Source: JALJPB01 sp034111045
Lineage (GTDB): Bacteria; Pseudomonadota; Gammaproteobacteria; Enterobacterales; Alteromonadaceae
NCBI GenBank assembly: GCA_034111045.1
Contig: JAWUYA010000016.1
Coordinates: 15,486 to 79,485 of the forward strand
Length of the DNA stretch: 64,000 bases
Reading direction: 5' to 3'
Part shown: piece after piece, positions 18,229-27,426 of the stretch
Layout: each line of letters starts with the position of its first letter
How positions within the stretch are numbered: the first letter of the stretch is position 1
Translations under genes and position numbers: made by a program
Notes under the pieces: model-generated
The model's database searches: none
What the model was told of the DNA's origin: nothing
What the model saw: the letters and a program-made list of their open reading frames with translations, nothing else

Positions 18229-18582
18229 TTACTCTTCAAAATAGGTCCCCCAACCATCATAATCGACTTGAGTTAACTTTGCTAATTCAAGCATTTTTTT
18301 TATTTCTTCAAAAATAATATCAATATCAAGGGCTTGCTCAGTGCTTATATCAAAGGCAAACACTTTTTCACCTGACTCTAGTTCAGCTTCTTCAGGCTCT
18401 TCAACTTCATAACCCATTTTAAATGCAGTGATCGCCGCTTGTTCTAGTAAATTGAAATCAGTACTGGCAAAGTGATGTTCAATGGTGTGGTGAACCTCTT
18501 CATCAGTTCCATCTTCAACTAATTCGGTAATAAGCGCTTGAGTATGTGCTAGCCAATGCTGTAATTGCTCTTCGTTATTCAT
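18229..18582 (-). CDS. rraB: RraB, inhibitor of ribonuclease E
   Basis: Acidic cytoplasmic protein of 117 residues that binds RNase E and changes which mRNAs it degrades. It lines up with E. coli RraB along the domain: ELVEDGTDEEVHHTIEHHF, AAITAFKMGYEVEEPEE and the C-terminal YDGWGTYFE. E. coli RraB has a further acidic tail that is absent here. The ATG directly precedes the plsC stop codon region, with an AGGA about eleven bases upstream, so it is likely co-transcribed with plsC. A second RraB-family protein lies at 37678-38001. Confidence 0.92.
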   Translation of the reverse strand: MNNEEQLQHWLAHTQALITELVEDGTDEEVHHTIEHHFASTDFNLLEQAAITAFKMGYEVEEPEEAELESGEKVFAFDISTEQALDIDIIFEEIKKMLELAKLTQVDYDGWGTYFEE

Positions 18583-19338
18583 TTATCGCTTTTCCTGCTC
18601 TGTTGAAGTATTACTGTTAAGTGATGTTCCAGCCTCAAGACTCAATTGTTCAATTTTATCAGACATTAAAGCGTGTACTGTATTGGCAACAGCTCTAACA
18701 TTATCTTTATTTTCATCGGTAAAGTAGATAGGTGCTAATACTTCAATAATTACTTTGCCGTTATTCCATCGATTCCATTTTATCGCACCATGTAAGTTAC
18801 TTGAGCAAACAGGTACGATAGGCACATTCGCTTCAGCAGCCGTTCGAAATGCCCCTGTTTTAAAGCGTAATAAGCCTCGGCCATTACTGCGAGTTCCTTC
18901 TGGAAACAACCAAACTGATAAGCTTTTATCTTTAATTTTGTTAACAGTCTGGGCTATTGTACCCATTGCTTTATTAGTATTAACCCTATCAATTAAAATA
19001 TTACCCGTTAGCCAGTACATTTGGCCAAAGAAAGGGATCCACTTCAAACTCTTTTTACCAACTGTCACCGTATTAGGTTGTACCGCACTGCTAATGGTAA
19101 ACATATCAAGGCCACTTTGATGATTAGCTACATAAACCACGGGACCTATGTTTTTAGCTGACTCAGATAACCTCACTTCAACGGTTAATCCTAATAATTT
19201 AGAGACCTTACCTAAAATTTTTGCGGTAAAAAAAACCCGATTACGACTCAATGGCTGTAATAAACTAAAAACACAAGCAAAGATACATATCACAACAAGT
19301 GCCAAAGTAATGGAAAAAATACGAATAAGTGCTAGCAA
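18583..19338 (-). CDS. plsC: 1-acyl-sn-glycerol-3-phosphate acyltransferase
   Basis: Membrane-bound acyltransferase of 251 residues that makes phosphatidic acid. It has an N-terminal membrane segment, the catalytic HX4D box in NHQSGLD (about 72-78), the glycerophosphate-binding FPEGTRS (about 145-151) and VPIVPVCSSN (about 174-183). The start is TTG at 19338, with AGGA seven bases upstream; no suitable ATG is available. It is followed immediately by rraB. The Asn before His is as usual for PlsC. Confidence 0.9.
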   Translation of the reverse strand: MLALIRIFSITLALVVICIFACVFSLLQPLSRNRVFFTAKILGKVSKLLGLTVEVRLSESAKNIGPVVYVANHQSGLDMFTISSAVQPNTVTVGKKSLKWIPFFGQMYWLTGNILIDRVNTNKAMGTIAQTVNKIKDKSLSVWLFPEGTRSNGRGLLRFKTGAFRTAAEANVPIVPVCSSNLHGAIKWNRWNNGKVIIEVLAPIYFTDENKDNVRAVANTVHALMSDKIEQLSLEAGTSLNSNTSTEQEKR

Positions 19339-19494
19339 CAGAAAATCCTAATAAAAATCTAGTGCGGAAGTATACCCTAAAGCAATATAAAATTAACTAC
19401 TGAGTTTATTTTTCAACGCATAAATATAATTGAAGCATAAAACAGAGCTGGCAAAATATCACGTTGTCGGTGATCGCTATCAACAAGCCACTCA

Positions 19495-20013
19495 CTATTT
19501 AATTCGTCTAACACGCATGCGTCTATGACTACCTAACTTTTTCAGATAGAAAGCCCCTAAAGCTCCTTTTTGTAACACCACGACATCACCTACTAATAGC
19601 TTCAACTTGAGGCTGTCTTTTTGTTGCCATTTTTGATTATTATCAAGGGATAGTTTCCACTGTCCGCGTAGCATCTGAGTAGCTTGAGTAATGGTTGCTG
19701 TTATCTCATTGACTTCTGCAGATTGCTCTTTAGCTGTTTTCTCTAAATGGGCTTTAGCAAATAAAGCTGCCTCTTGGCCTGCCTTTTTTATTTTTGCTGG
19801 TAACTTTGTTTTATTTACTTGAGGTGATCTAGGCTGACTAGGTGATTTGATATTTTCAGTCACTTTATCAAAACACCTTAAGCGCGCTAAACTATCATTT
19901 TGTTGGGCACAGCTTTTTAGTGCCGCACTTAATGGTTGATCAGCAGATGCTAATACAGGTGCCGTCAAATGTAATGCGATAACAACTGCACCCAATAGAT
20001 TCATCTTTTTCAT
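19495..20013 (-). CDS. Small exported protein of unknown function
   Basis: A 172-residue protein with a signal peptide ending near VLASADQ. The mature N-terminus has two Cys in the pattern KSCAQQNDSLARLRCFD, a motif shared with several short periplasmic proteins (for example the VasI-type type VI accessory proteins), then a Lys/Ala/Gln-rich helical middle and a basic C-terminus (RRMRVRRIK). Similar proteins are known only as hypothetical in Alteromonadales. No neighbour gives a clear function; it stands alone between plsC and the ole operon. Confidence 0.75.
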   Translation of the reverse strand: MKKMNLLGAVVIALHLTAPVLASADQPLSAALKSCAQQNDSLARLRCFDKVTENIKSPSQPRSPQVNKTKLPAKIKKAGQEAALFAKAHLEKTAKEQSAEVNEITATITQATQMLRGQWKLSLDNNQKWQQKDSLKLKLLVGDVVVLQKGALGAFYLKKLGSHRRMRVRRIK

Positions 20014-20068
20014 TATGTGTTTCCTTACCTATCAATTTATTTTTTTGGTCGAAAATATATTGAGACCA

Positions 20069-20281
20069 TTATCGCCGATCCCTTCCAATGTTATATCTGC
20101 TAAAAATCTTCACAACAAGTCGCTTATCAAAACGCTCTGATAATTCTAATTTATCAGACGAGTTTAACGAGTCAACAATATAAATTCTACTCGCTAAAGC
20201 AGCAATAATATTGACATGATTTTCAGAGGTCTGTTCATAAGCTTCGGCTACGAAAAATGAGAAGTCGCTCTTTTGCGATAC
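20069..20281 (-). other. Open frame of 70 codons without a start codon
   Basis: Downstream of the thioesterase gene the minus strand is open for 70 codons with protein-like composition (for example NIIAALASRIYIVDSLN). There is no ATG, GTG or TTG in its first part, and an in-frame stop lies just upstream. I do not recognise it. It may be the remnant of a gene that lost its beginning, or chance. Confidence 0.2.
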
Positions 20282-20298
20282 TCAATTGGAATAGAAAC

Positions 20299-20700
20299 TT
20301 ATCCTTGCTGCATTGGCGTTAATATTTCATCAGGGATAGGTTGCAAACGTTTATCTTTATCTAAACACACCATTTCTATCTCGCCAATAACCGCCGGTTT
20401 TTTAGCATTAGGTCGCCACACTTCTTGTCGCCACAAGGTTTTATACTTGCCATCGAGTTGATAAGAGGTTCGAATATCGCAAATTTCAGCAAACTCAACG
20501 CCATCTTGAAAGATCATGTTGGCTTTATACACAGCTAAACCTAAGCCTTTTTCTGTCCAGAGTTTAGCCAGGCGCTCGCTATCGATAACATGTTCACGAG
20601 CACGCTCGAAGTATTTCAAAAAATTAGGATGATAAACCACACCTGAATGATCGGTATCTTCATAATAAATCTGTACCGGGTGATGATAAATTTTACTCAT
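20299..20700 (-). CDS. Acyl-CoA thioesterase, YbgC-like hotdog family
   Basis: Hotdog-fold thioesterase of 133 residues. The family active-site segment is YYEDTDHSGVVYHPNFLKYFE (residues 11-31; Asp15 is the usual catalytic residue position). It overlaps oleD by eight bases and is the last gene of the ole operon. Its likely job is to hydrolyse acyl- or beta-ketoacyl-CoA connected with that pathway, or to rescue CoA from stalled OleA products; this is inferred from position only. Tol-Pal linked ybgC is a different context and is not seen here. Confidence 0.85.
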   Translation of the reverse strand: MSKIYHHPVQIYYEDTDHSGVVYHPNFLKYFERAREHVIDSERLAKLWTEKGLGLAVYKANMIFQDGVEFAEICDIRTSYQLDGKYKTLWRQEVWRPNAKKPAVIGEIEMVCLDKDKRLQPIPDEILTPMQQG

Positions 20701-21772
20701 GGTTCTTTCTACTTGTGTTGCCTTGTTTTGATAACGATGATTTTAGCGCCTGCATGCCTTGCTCGATGGTTATAAGTGGTTGATAACCTAAATCATTTTT
20801 TGCTGCATCAATAGTAAAGTAATGACTGGTTGATAATTGTCGAGCCACAAAACGTGTCATCATCGGCTCTTCTTTTTTAGCGATAAGGTGATAAACCCAT
20901 TCGAGCAAAGCTCCTACGCCATAGGCTAAGAACGTAGGCATTCGTTTGGTTACTGGTGGCATATCAACACAGGCTAAAATATTATTGAGCATATTGGCCA
21001 TGGTAATTGGCTGATCATTGCTAATAAAGTAGCTTTTTCCTGCGCATTGGGTCTCTGTTTTAAGTAGATTTACGCCAGCTAAAATATGAGCGTAAGCGGC
21101 ATTATCAATATAAATAGTATCAACAAGCTTATCTGTTTTCCCTAGTAGCTTTAACCGCCCAGCTTTTGCCCGTTCAATGACTCTTGGAACTAAATGTGGA
21201 TCTTCAGGGCCCCAAATCAAGTGTGGCCTTAGAGCTACTGTTTTCAAATATTCACTATTGGCATTAAGCATCATTTGCTCAGCAATGGCTTTTGATTCGG
21301 CATAATAGTTAAGAAAATGTTCAGCGTAAGGCTGAGATTCATCAATGCCAGCTTCATCTACTCCGGCAAAGGTGACACTGGGAGTACTGGTATAAACGAT
21401 ATGCTTAATAGCAAGCGCATTACAGGCTTCAATGATATTTGCAGCTCCATCAACATTGGGTCGATAATAATCACTTTTACTGCCCCAGATCCCCGCTTTT
21501 GATGCTACATGAAAAACCAAATCACAGCCTTGCATCGCCGTTTTAAGCTTTTCTAGGTGACAAATATCGCCTTGTACCATATTAACGCCCATCTGCTCTA
21601 ACTCAGGATAACTGCCTCTGGCAAAACCGGTGACCTTGATGTCAGCTGAGCGCATCATGGTACAAAGGGCTTTACCTAAAAAGCCGCCAGCCCCGGTAAC
21701 AAAGACATGAGTAACGTTATCAGCCAATGCAGCTAAAGCGTTTGCTAAAGGTGAGCTTTGTAAAATAGTCAT
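20693..21772 (-). CDS. oleD: OleD, NADPH-dependent beta-ketoacid reductase of olefin synthesis
   Basis: Extended short-chain dehydrogenase of 359 residues that reduces the 2-alkyl-3-ketoacid made by OleA to the 2-alkyl-3-hydroxyacid. The nucleotide motif is GAGGFLG (about 27-33) and the catalytic Tyr-x3-Lys is in YYAESKA (about 151-157), with TSTPSV as the Ser segment before it. It belongs to the 3-beta-hydroxysteroid dehydrogenase-like branch. In the mRNA it follows oleC after an 87-base gap that contains a hexanucleotide microsatellite, the only loose junction in this operon. Confidence 0.92.
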   Translation of the reverse strand: MTILQSSPLANALAALADNVTHVFVTGAGGFLGKALCTMMRSADIKVTGFARGSYPELEQMGVNMVQGDICHLEKLKTAMQGCDLVFHVASKAGIWGSKSDYYRPNVDGAANIIEACNALAIKHIVYTSTPSVTFAGVDEAGIDESQPYAEHFLNYYAESKAIAEQMMLNANSEYLKTVALRPHLIWGPEDPHLVPRVIERAKAGRLKLLGKTDKLVDTIYIDNAAYAHILAGVNLLKTETQCAGKSYFISNDQPITMANMLNNILACVDMPPVTKRMPTFLAYGVGALLEWVYHLIAKKEEPMMTRFVARQLSTSHYFTIDAAKNDLGYQPLITIEQGMQALKSSLSKQGNTSRKNHE

Positions 21773-21793
21773 GAACGTCTGCCTTATTTTCTT

Positions 21794-21844
<51 letters not shown>

Positions 21845-21859
21845 TTAAGTACCAGACCA

Positions 21860-23644
21860 CTAGCGAACCATTCTTTGTGCCCAAACCGCTAATTTTTCTC
21901 TAAATATTTTGGCATTATGGCGAATATCAACGGGGAAATTAGGATGAATGAGAAAATCATTAATAGTTAGCGTTTGTTGATGAGCAGAGCCAATTTTTTT
22001 AAGCTCATCAAACAATTGTTGTTGGGCTTGTTTACTATCAATACCATAACCTTTATTGAGTTCAACACACAATAAAGGTTTGCTCACACCTTGCACTTCA
22101 ACAGCGACTAACGCACTACGTTTAACCGCTTTATGAGTATTAAAAATACGCTCACAGGGAATAGAGAACAGGGTATGATTAGCTGTTTCAACACGATGTG
22201 CTTTACGTCCACACATCCATAACAGCCCGTTTTCATCAAGATAACCTAAATCGCCCATACGGTGGCGACATTCAACTCCGTCTTCATTAGTAGCCTTAAC
22301 AGCGAAATCACTAGCGATAATTTTAGCTTTTTCTGTGGCTTTAGGACGTTGGTAATATGCTTGGCTCACCATATCACCTTTAACAACAATTTCACCAATG
22401 GTGTTAACTGGCAAAGCTAAATTATCATGCCAGTGAACTATCACTTCTTCGGTGATAGCAATAATGGCAATATCGACGCCTTTAATCGGTAAACCCACAC
22501 AAATACCACCGCCATTATCAGTTATCTCTGAGGTGGTTAATAACGCTTTACTGCCAATTTTAGTCAGTGGTAGCGATTCTGTTGCCCCGTAAGAACTTAA
22601 TACTTCAACATCGGCATTGAGCATTTGACTGAAACATTCAATGGCAGATAACGTTGCTGGAGCGCCTGCTGAGATCACTCGTTTTAAACTCGGTAGTGTG
22701 TGATGCAAACCCTTAGCCGTTTTACTTACATGAGTTATTTTAGTCCCGGCTTGTCCAAGGACCTCAATCAGCGCAGGATTGGCAAATAAATTACTGCATT
22801 GATATTTTTCAATAGCAGCAAAAATAAAATCGGGGTTCGCTGTTATGGGTTGACTGGCATCCATATCAGGAATAATGGATGCCATACCTAACGCAGGACC
22901 GAACAATGAAAATAGCGGAAACGTTGCTAAGTCTCGCTCTCCGGCAACAATGCCATAATCATTTTTTAAGGCGCTGATTTGTGCTTCAAACATTTTGTGA
23001 CTATAAACAACGCCTTTGGGAATACCGGTACTACCACTGGTAAACAGTATCGCTGCCATTTCATTCTCGGCTAATTTCACCATAGGATATGGCTGATCAG
23101 TCTTATTGACAGTTTTAAGAAGTTGACCAAGGCTGACCCCCCCAAATAAACCAGTCCCAAAAAAACGAATACCGCCAACGGTGAGCAAAAATTTAACGCT
23201 TTTTTTACCCCAAGAAAAGAGCTGACGGGCAATATGAGCTTTTGGTATGCCGATAAAGGCATCGGGAGCAGACTCAGCAAAACATTGTTTAAGATTTTTA
23301 ACGCCCATCCCTGGATCAACCAAAATAGGTACAATTCCGGCTTTGAATAAGGCAAAAGTTAAGGCAAAAAATTCAATGCTGGGCGTTACCATTAGCACGG
23401 CTTTCATGCCTCGTTTAATGCCATAGTCATTAAGTGCAAAAGCAATTTCATCACTTTTGGTATTTAACTCACTAAAATTAATTTCTTGATAGTGCAGCGT
23501 TTTAGCCAATGAAAACCCTTGGCGCTGATATTGTTGGACCGCAACAGCTAATGAGTTGGGACTCTCTATAGCCGCGTGTTGCAGATGGTGAGACAAATTA
23601 GCCGTAGTAATACCGCTATTTTTTGCCCCCTTGGTTTTAGTCAT
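21860..23644 (-). CDS. oleC: OleC, AMP-dependent beta-lactone synthetase
   Basis: Acyl-adenylate superfamily enzyme of 594 residues. In the ole pathway it uses ATP to close the 2-alkyl-3-hydroxyacid into a beta-lactone. The AMP-binding motif is FTSGSTGIPKGVVYS (about 205-219), followed by SSYGATESLP (about 352-361) and the GDLGYLDENG hinge region (about 474-483). Family enzymes are about 550-580 residues, so this is slightly long. Its start overlaps oleB by eight bases. The operon context distinguishes it from ordinary fatty acyl-CoA ligases. Confidence 0.93.
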   Translation of the reverse strand: MTKTKGAKNSGITTANLSHHLQHAAIESPNSLAVAVQQYQRQGFSLAKTLHYQEINFSELNTKSDEIAFALNDYGIKRGMKAVLMVTPSIEFFALTFALFKAGIVPILVDPGMGVKNLKQCFAESAPDAFIGIPKAHIARQLFSWGKKSVKFLLTVGGIRFFGTGLFGGVSLGQLLKTVNKTDQPYPMVKLAENEMAAILFTSGSTGIPKGVVYSHKMFEAQISALKNDYGIVAGERDLATFPLFSLFGPALGMASIIPDMDASQPITANPDFIFAAIEKYQCSNLFANPALIEVLGQAGTKITHVSKTAKGLHHTLPSLKRVISAGAPATLSAIECFSQMLNADVEVLSSYGATESLPLTKIGSKALLTTSEITDNGGGICVGLPIKGVDIAIIAITEEVIVHWHDNLALPVNTIGEIVVKGDMVSQAYYQRPKATEKAKIIASDFAVKATNEDGVECRHRMGDLGYLDENGLLWMCGRKAHRVETANHTLFSIPCERIFNTHKAVKRSALVAVEVQGVSKPLLCVELNKGYGIDSKQAQQQLFDELKKIGSAHQQTLTINDFLIHPNFPVDIRHNAKIFREKLAVWAQRMVR

Positions 23645-24569
23645 TTTTAGTGTCAGTTATAGTGGTACTTACCGTACCAGCTTGATTTTTGTTAATAAAG
23701 TTTGTTACTAATGGCACCACTTCATCTCTGGCATCTTCTAAAATATAATGACCACAATCGTCAAAGGCATGCACTTGAGCTTGTGGGAATTTCTCCTGCC
23801 ATACTGCTAAAAAATGTTGATCAAAAACAAAGTCTTTTAAGCCCCAACAAATTATCATAGGTAGCTTGGTGAACTGGGGTAAGCTATTTTCAATATCGCT
23901 GACTAGTTGGTAGTTTCTATCATGGGGTTTTAGTGGGATATCTTGAATGAAACGGAGTGTTGAAATGCGATTTTTCCATGAATTAAACGGTGCAACGTAG
24001 GCTTGGCGAATATCTTTTGTCATTGCTTTGCGCTTAACACCAATAATAGAAGCTATGCTAGAAAAAGCGTTAAAACCGCGAACTAAAATAGTGCCTAACA
24101 TGGTATTTCTGCCAATAACTAATGGTAAAGGCAATGGCTTACTTTTAGGTAAATGAAACGCAGCGGTATTTAAAATCACTAATTTTTTGATGCGCTCGGG
24201 ATAACGAGCAGCATAACCCATGCCGATCATGCCACCCCAGTCGTGAACAATTAGCGTTATATTTTTATCAATGGCTAAATGATCAAGCAAGGCTTCAAGA
24301 TCGTCAATGCGGCTGGATAAGGTATAATCATAGTCGTCGTCATCGGGTTTATCCGATAAACCACAACCAATATGATCTGGCACAATGCATTGATGTGATG
24401 TACTGAGTGTTTTGATTAAGTGACGATAATAAAACGACCAACTTGGGTTACCATGAACCATGACAACTGGCTCACCGTGACCTTCATTAACATAATGATA
24501 TTGTTGGCCATTTCTATCGAGAAAGTGACGTTCAAAAGGGAATAAAGTCGCTAAGTTATCATCCAACAT
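23637..24569 (-). CDS. oleB: OleB, beta-lactone decarboxylase
   Basis: Alpha/beta hydrolase of 310 residues, haloalkane dehalogenase-like, that removes CO2 from the beta-lactone to leave a cis-alkene. The nucleophile elbow is VHDWGG with Asp110, the oxyanion region is VHGNPSWSFYYR (about 38-49), and the catalytic His is in DDCGHYILED (about 277-286). Length matches stand-alone OleB; in some bacteria it is fused to OleC, here it is separate but overlaps it by eight bases. It follows oleA with a gap of 66 bases. Confidence 0.93.
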   Translation of the reverse strand: MLDDNLATLFPFERHFLDRNGQQYHYVNEGHGEPVVMVHGNPSWSFYYRHLIKTLSTSHQCIVPDHIGCGLSDKPDDDDYDYTLSSRIDDLEALLDHLAIDKNITLIVHDWGGMIGMGYAARYPERIKKLVILNTAAFHLPKSKPLPLPLVIGRNTMLGTILVRGFNAFSSIASIIGVKRKAMTKDIRQAYVAPFNSWKNRISTLRFIQDIPLKPHDRNYQLVSDIENSLPQFTKLPMIICWGLKDFVFDQHFLAVWQEKFPQAQVHAFDDCGHYILEDARDEVVPLVTNFINKNQAGTVSTTITDTKND

Positions 24570-24635
24570 TGTGCTGCCCTGTATTGAATTAAATGCATGT
24601 AAAAAATAAAAGTTGGGTTTGATCTAAGTGTTAAC

Positions 24636-25685
24636 TTACCACTTAAGTCCTAACATCATGCAATTTAGGCCGCTACCTATGCCTAAGAAACTTACGTTAT
24701 CCCCTTTTTTTAAAAATCCTTGATCATGGGCCATGGCAGCGGTTACCGGTAAAGAAACCGTTCCCATATTACCTAATAGCTCATAGGTGGGGTATTCTTT
24801 GTACTCAGGAATATTGAGTGCTGTGAGCACTTTTTTTTGATTGGCTGCACCCACTTGATGACAAATCACTTTATCAACTTGTTCGATCATCCAATCACGC
24901 TGTTCTAAAAAATGCTCCCAGGTATCTTTTGCCAGTGACACCCCTTCTTTGAGTAAGGTAACCGCATCAGTGCGCATAAATTCACGAAACAATTGAGGTC
25001 CAACTTCTTTTAGGCCCCATTGACATAAACCATTGTGCTCAGGAGCGGATAAGTGACTCGCCCCTAATAATTGATGATTACGTGCTGTTGTTAAGTCTAG
25101 GCTCCCATCAGTCAATAAAATGGCCACCGCACCACTACCACCGGTAAGCGTTGCTAGTGATTGCGCATAATTTTGCATGCTAGGGTCTGCCAGCATATCA
25201 TCAATGGTGACATCAACGATATGGCGAGCTGACTCACAAGAAACCACTAAACCCGCTTTAATTTGTCCTAACTCAATACGATTGGCAATATCTAAAATAC
25301 CCGACAAAGCCCCTAAACAGGCATTCGAGATATCATAAATTGCGGTCTCTTTTGATACCCCTAATTTTGCGGCAATACGGCAAGCTGTAGCAGGCTCGTG
25401 TTGATCACGGCAAACACCAGTATAAACCACAGCGCCTAAATCACCGACACAGATCCCTGTTTCTTTGATTGCTTTTTCAGCGGCAGCTAAGGCGCCGTCT
25501 GACAAAATATGTTCTTTTGGCCACCAACGACGCTCTACTATACCTGTTAAAGCGGCAAGCTGACCCATAGGTATACGATACTTCTGATACAAAGGAGCTA
25601 ATCGAGACTCTAATGAATTACTAGTGACAACTTCGGGCGCTAATTCGTAGGCTAGGCTGTTAATAAAAACGCGGGTATATTTCAT
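24636..25685 (-). CDS. oleA: OleA, thiolase-family enzyme for head-to-head acyl-CoA condensation
   Basis: Condenses two long-chain acyl-CoAs into a 2-alkyl-3-ketoacid, the first committed step of olefin synthesis. 349 residues. The catalytic Cys is in SNACLG (Cys123), the His in VICHQVGAANQ (His276) and the Asn in LLGNMGTVSLP (Asn306). Glu97 in RDQHEPAT sits where the OleA-specific active-site Glu is expected, and this residue separates OleA from FabH. It is the first gene of oleA-oleB-oleC-oleD-thioesterase. In Shewanella and Colwellia relatives the product is a C31 nonaene derived from polyunsaturated acyl chains; this product is expected but not shown by sequence. Confidence 0.95.
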   Translation of the reverse strand: MKYTRVFINSLAYELAPEVVTSNSLESRLAPLYQKYRIPMGQLAALTGIVERRWWPKEHILSDGALAAAEKAIKETGICVGDLGAVVYTGVCRDQHEPATACRIAAKLGVSKETAIYDISNACLGALSGILDIANRIELGQIKAGLVVSCESARHIVDVTIDDMLADPSMQNYAQSLATLTGGSGAVAILLTDGSLDLTTARNHQLLGASHLSAPEHNGLCQWGLKEVGPQLFREFMRTDAVTLLKEGVSLAKDTWEHFLEQRDWMIEQVDKVICHQVGAANQKKVLTALNIPEYKEYPTYELLGNMGTVSLPVTAAMAHDQGFLKKGDNVSFLGIGSGLNCMMLGLKW

Positions 25686-26114
25686 GTATAAGGTTAACTT
25701 TCTCGTTTGCAGGCAATCAAGATTCAGTTTACATTACTGACAAGTGGCCTAATTTAAATGACTAATAATTTATAGGCCGTCATTTGACCAAGAAAAGGCG
25801 CATCATTCAACATAAATGATGCTTGAACAATAAAAAACAGCAAAAAATTTGCCGAATTACAATCAAAAACCAAGTAAAAAAAAGTCTGACTAAAAAAAAC
25901 TTTACAATATATAACATCAAGTTAAATTTATATTATGCAATGGAATTATTAATTTACTCGGTAATAGTCTTTTTTGTAGATTTTTTGTAAACAGGTGGTG
26001 GCGCAATATTCGTCTCATGACGACTCAACCATGATGCTAGCAGAAAGTCGACAGTCAGTGGCTAATTTAATACCTCATTACCCAGTCGCTAAAGATCAGT
26101 ACCATAGCTAAAGA
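25686..26114. other. 429-base intergenic region between the LysR gene and oleA
   Basis: Contains two inverted repeats, listed separately, and otherwise AT-rich DNA. The oleA promoter must be here, but I cannot pick a confident pair of hexamers. No open frame looks real. Confidence 0.5.
25746..25822. promoter_or_regulatory. Two inverted repeats upstream of oleA
   Basis: The first is GGCCTA (25746-25751) with TAGGCC (25773-25778), 21 bases apart. The second is a perfect 8-base stem, GCATCATT (25800-25807) and AATGATGC (25815-25822), with a 7-base loop. On the minus strand the second hairpin is followed by GCCTTTTCTT, so it could end LysR transcripts; both could also be protein sites controlling oleA. 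Confidence 0.4.
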
Positions 26115-27059
26115 TTAAGTCATCGCACTTTTATCCAGCTCATTTTGTAACAACTTCCTGCCATTGGTCTCAATATGTTTTAAAAAGGCAGAAGCGATTA
26201 ACGTAGGGCGTTTAGATGTTAACCACAGAAAAAACCAATGAGAGTCTATCGGTAATTCTTTTACCGGCAAACGGACTAATCCACTTTGACCGCCATAGGT
26301 AAGAGTGTGAGCAGAAATAATAGAGATCCCTAATTTAGACATAACCGCATGTTTAATCGCCTCATTACTTTCAATGGTCATTTTTATCTTTAGCTGCAAC
26401 TGATGCTGTTTAAACAAGTCCTCAATAGCATAACGAGTACCAGAGCCTTTTTCTCGCATTAAAAATGGCTCATTACACAGATCTGACAAACTAATCGATT
26501 GCTGCTTTCCTAGCGGGTGATCTTCATGGGCAATAGCCACCAAAGGGTTCTCTAAAAATTCGAGGCTTTGTACCTCAATATCTTGAGGCGGATGACTAAA
26601 GACATAAAAATCATCTATTCCTTGTTTCATCCGTTCAATGGTTTTTTCTCTATTGCCAATCGTTAACTGGATATCAATATCAGGAAATTGCTCACAAAAT
26701 GGTCCTAAAAGATGAGGAATGAAGTACTTAGAGGTAGTCACCACAGCTAGGCGTAATGTACCCGGCTTAAACTTACGTAGATTACCTAATCTCATATCTA
26801 AACGAGCAAAACTATCAAGTACTTCAACAGCCGTTTTCACTAACTCTACACCAACTTCAGTAAAAACTAGTTGGCGGTTTATAAATTTATACAAAGGCTC
26901 ACCGATTGCCTCACTGAGTTTTCGCATCTGAATTGACACTGTCGGTTGAGTTAAAAACAGCATTTTTGCTGCCTCATTAATACTGCCTTGATCATGTACG
27001 GCCAGTAAAATTTCAAGCTGTCTCATGGTGCCAATATGAGCATGAATACGTGATGGCAT
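26115..27059 (-). CDS. LysR-family regulator, CbbR-like
   Basis: Transcription regulator of 314 residues with an N-terminal winged helix (RQLEILLAVHDQGSINEAAK through FLTQPTVSIQMRKL, residues about 13-48) and a ligand-binding domain (about 95-300). Overall it resembles the CbbR/CmpR/RbcR branch that controls carbon fixation or bicarbonate uptake genes. The ATG at 27059 has AAGGAG seven bases upstream. It is divergent from the SulP transporter gene with operator-like repeats between, so it most likely controls that gene. The effector is not known. Confidence 0.88.
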   Translation of the reverse strand: MPSRIHAHIGTMRQLEILLAVHDQGSINEAAKMLFLTQPTVSIQMRKLSEAIGEPLYKFINRQLVFTEVGVELVKTAVEVLDSFARLDMRLGNLRKFKPGTLRLAVVTTSKYFIPHLLGPFCEQFPDIDIQLTIGNREKTIERMKQGIDDFYVFSHPPQDIEVQSLEFLENPLVAIAHEDHPLGKQQSISLSDLCNEPFLMREKGSGTRYAIEDLFKQHQLQLKIKMTIESNEAIKHAVMSKLGISIISAHTLTYGGQSGLVRLPVKELPIDSHWFFLWLTSKRPTLIASAFLKHIETNGRKLLQNELDKSAMT

Positions 27060-27426
27060 AATAACTCCTTGACAGTTTGTCTAACCCGTCGTGTTTTTTA
27101 ACCACAACATTTTTTCTTCTCATTTCAGTTCAACAACATAACTTCACTTCACTTCAACATTGCGAAAATACCAAAGTTCAGGTTAGTTATATAGATAATA
27201 ATCTATATCTATATTAGATAATATCTATTTTTATCTATTGTGATTGTTTGTCATACTCTACCCATCTGAAGAGTAGGCAACCATTAACCGCACATAAATT
27301 AGTTTAGCTAGCAAATAGAGTTATTTAACTCAGTGCCTTAAAGCACAGTTCAACACTCAGATTTGAGGGACAAAAAGAATATTATAACAGCCCCGAACTA
27401 TCCATTTTAAATTAGGGATTTAGCTT
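27060..27426. other. 367-base divergent control region of LysR and SulP genes
   Basis: No gene. The centre (27191-27240) is packed with TCTAT/ATAGA repeats that look like LysR-family binding sites and are listed separately. Confidence 0.55.
27191..27227. promoter_or_regulatory. Candidate LysR operator with two dyads
   Basis: ATAGAT and ATCTAT form a perfect inverted repeat with a 4-base spacer (27191-27206), and TAGATA-A-TATCTA is a second dyad at 27215-27227. Further TATCTAT copies follow to 27239. Multiple half-sites in a divergent region are typical for recognition and activation sites of LysR proteins. Confidence 0.5.

Noticed and set aside
24636..25685. OleA as an ordinary FabH
   Set aside because: The OleA-specific Glu is in place and the gene is followed by oleB, oleC and oleD; FabY is also present for chain initiation.
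25935..25990. Short plus-strand ORF (about 16 codons) upstream of oleA
   Set aside because: Very short, AT-driven composition, no ribosome site and no neighbour logic.
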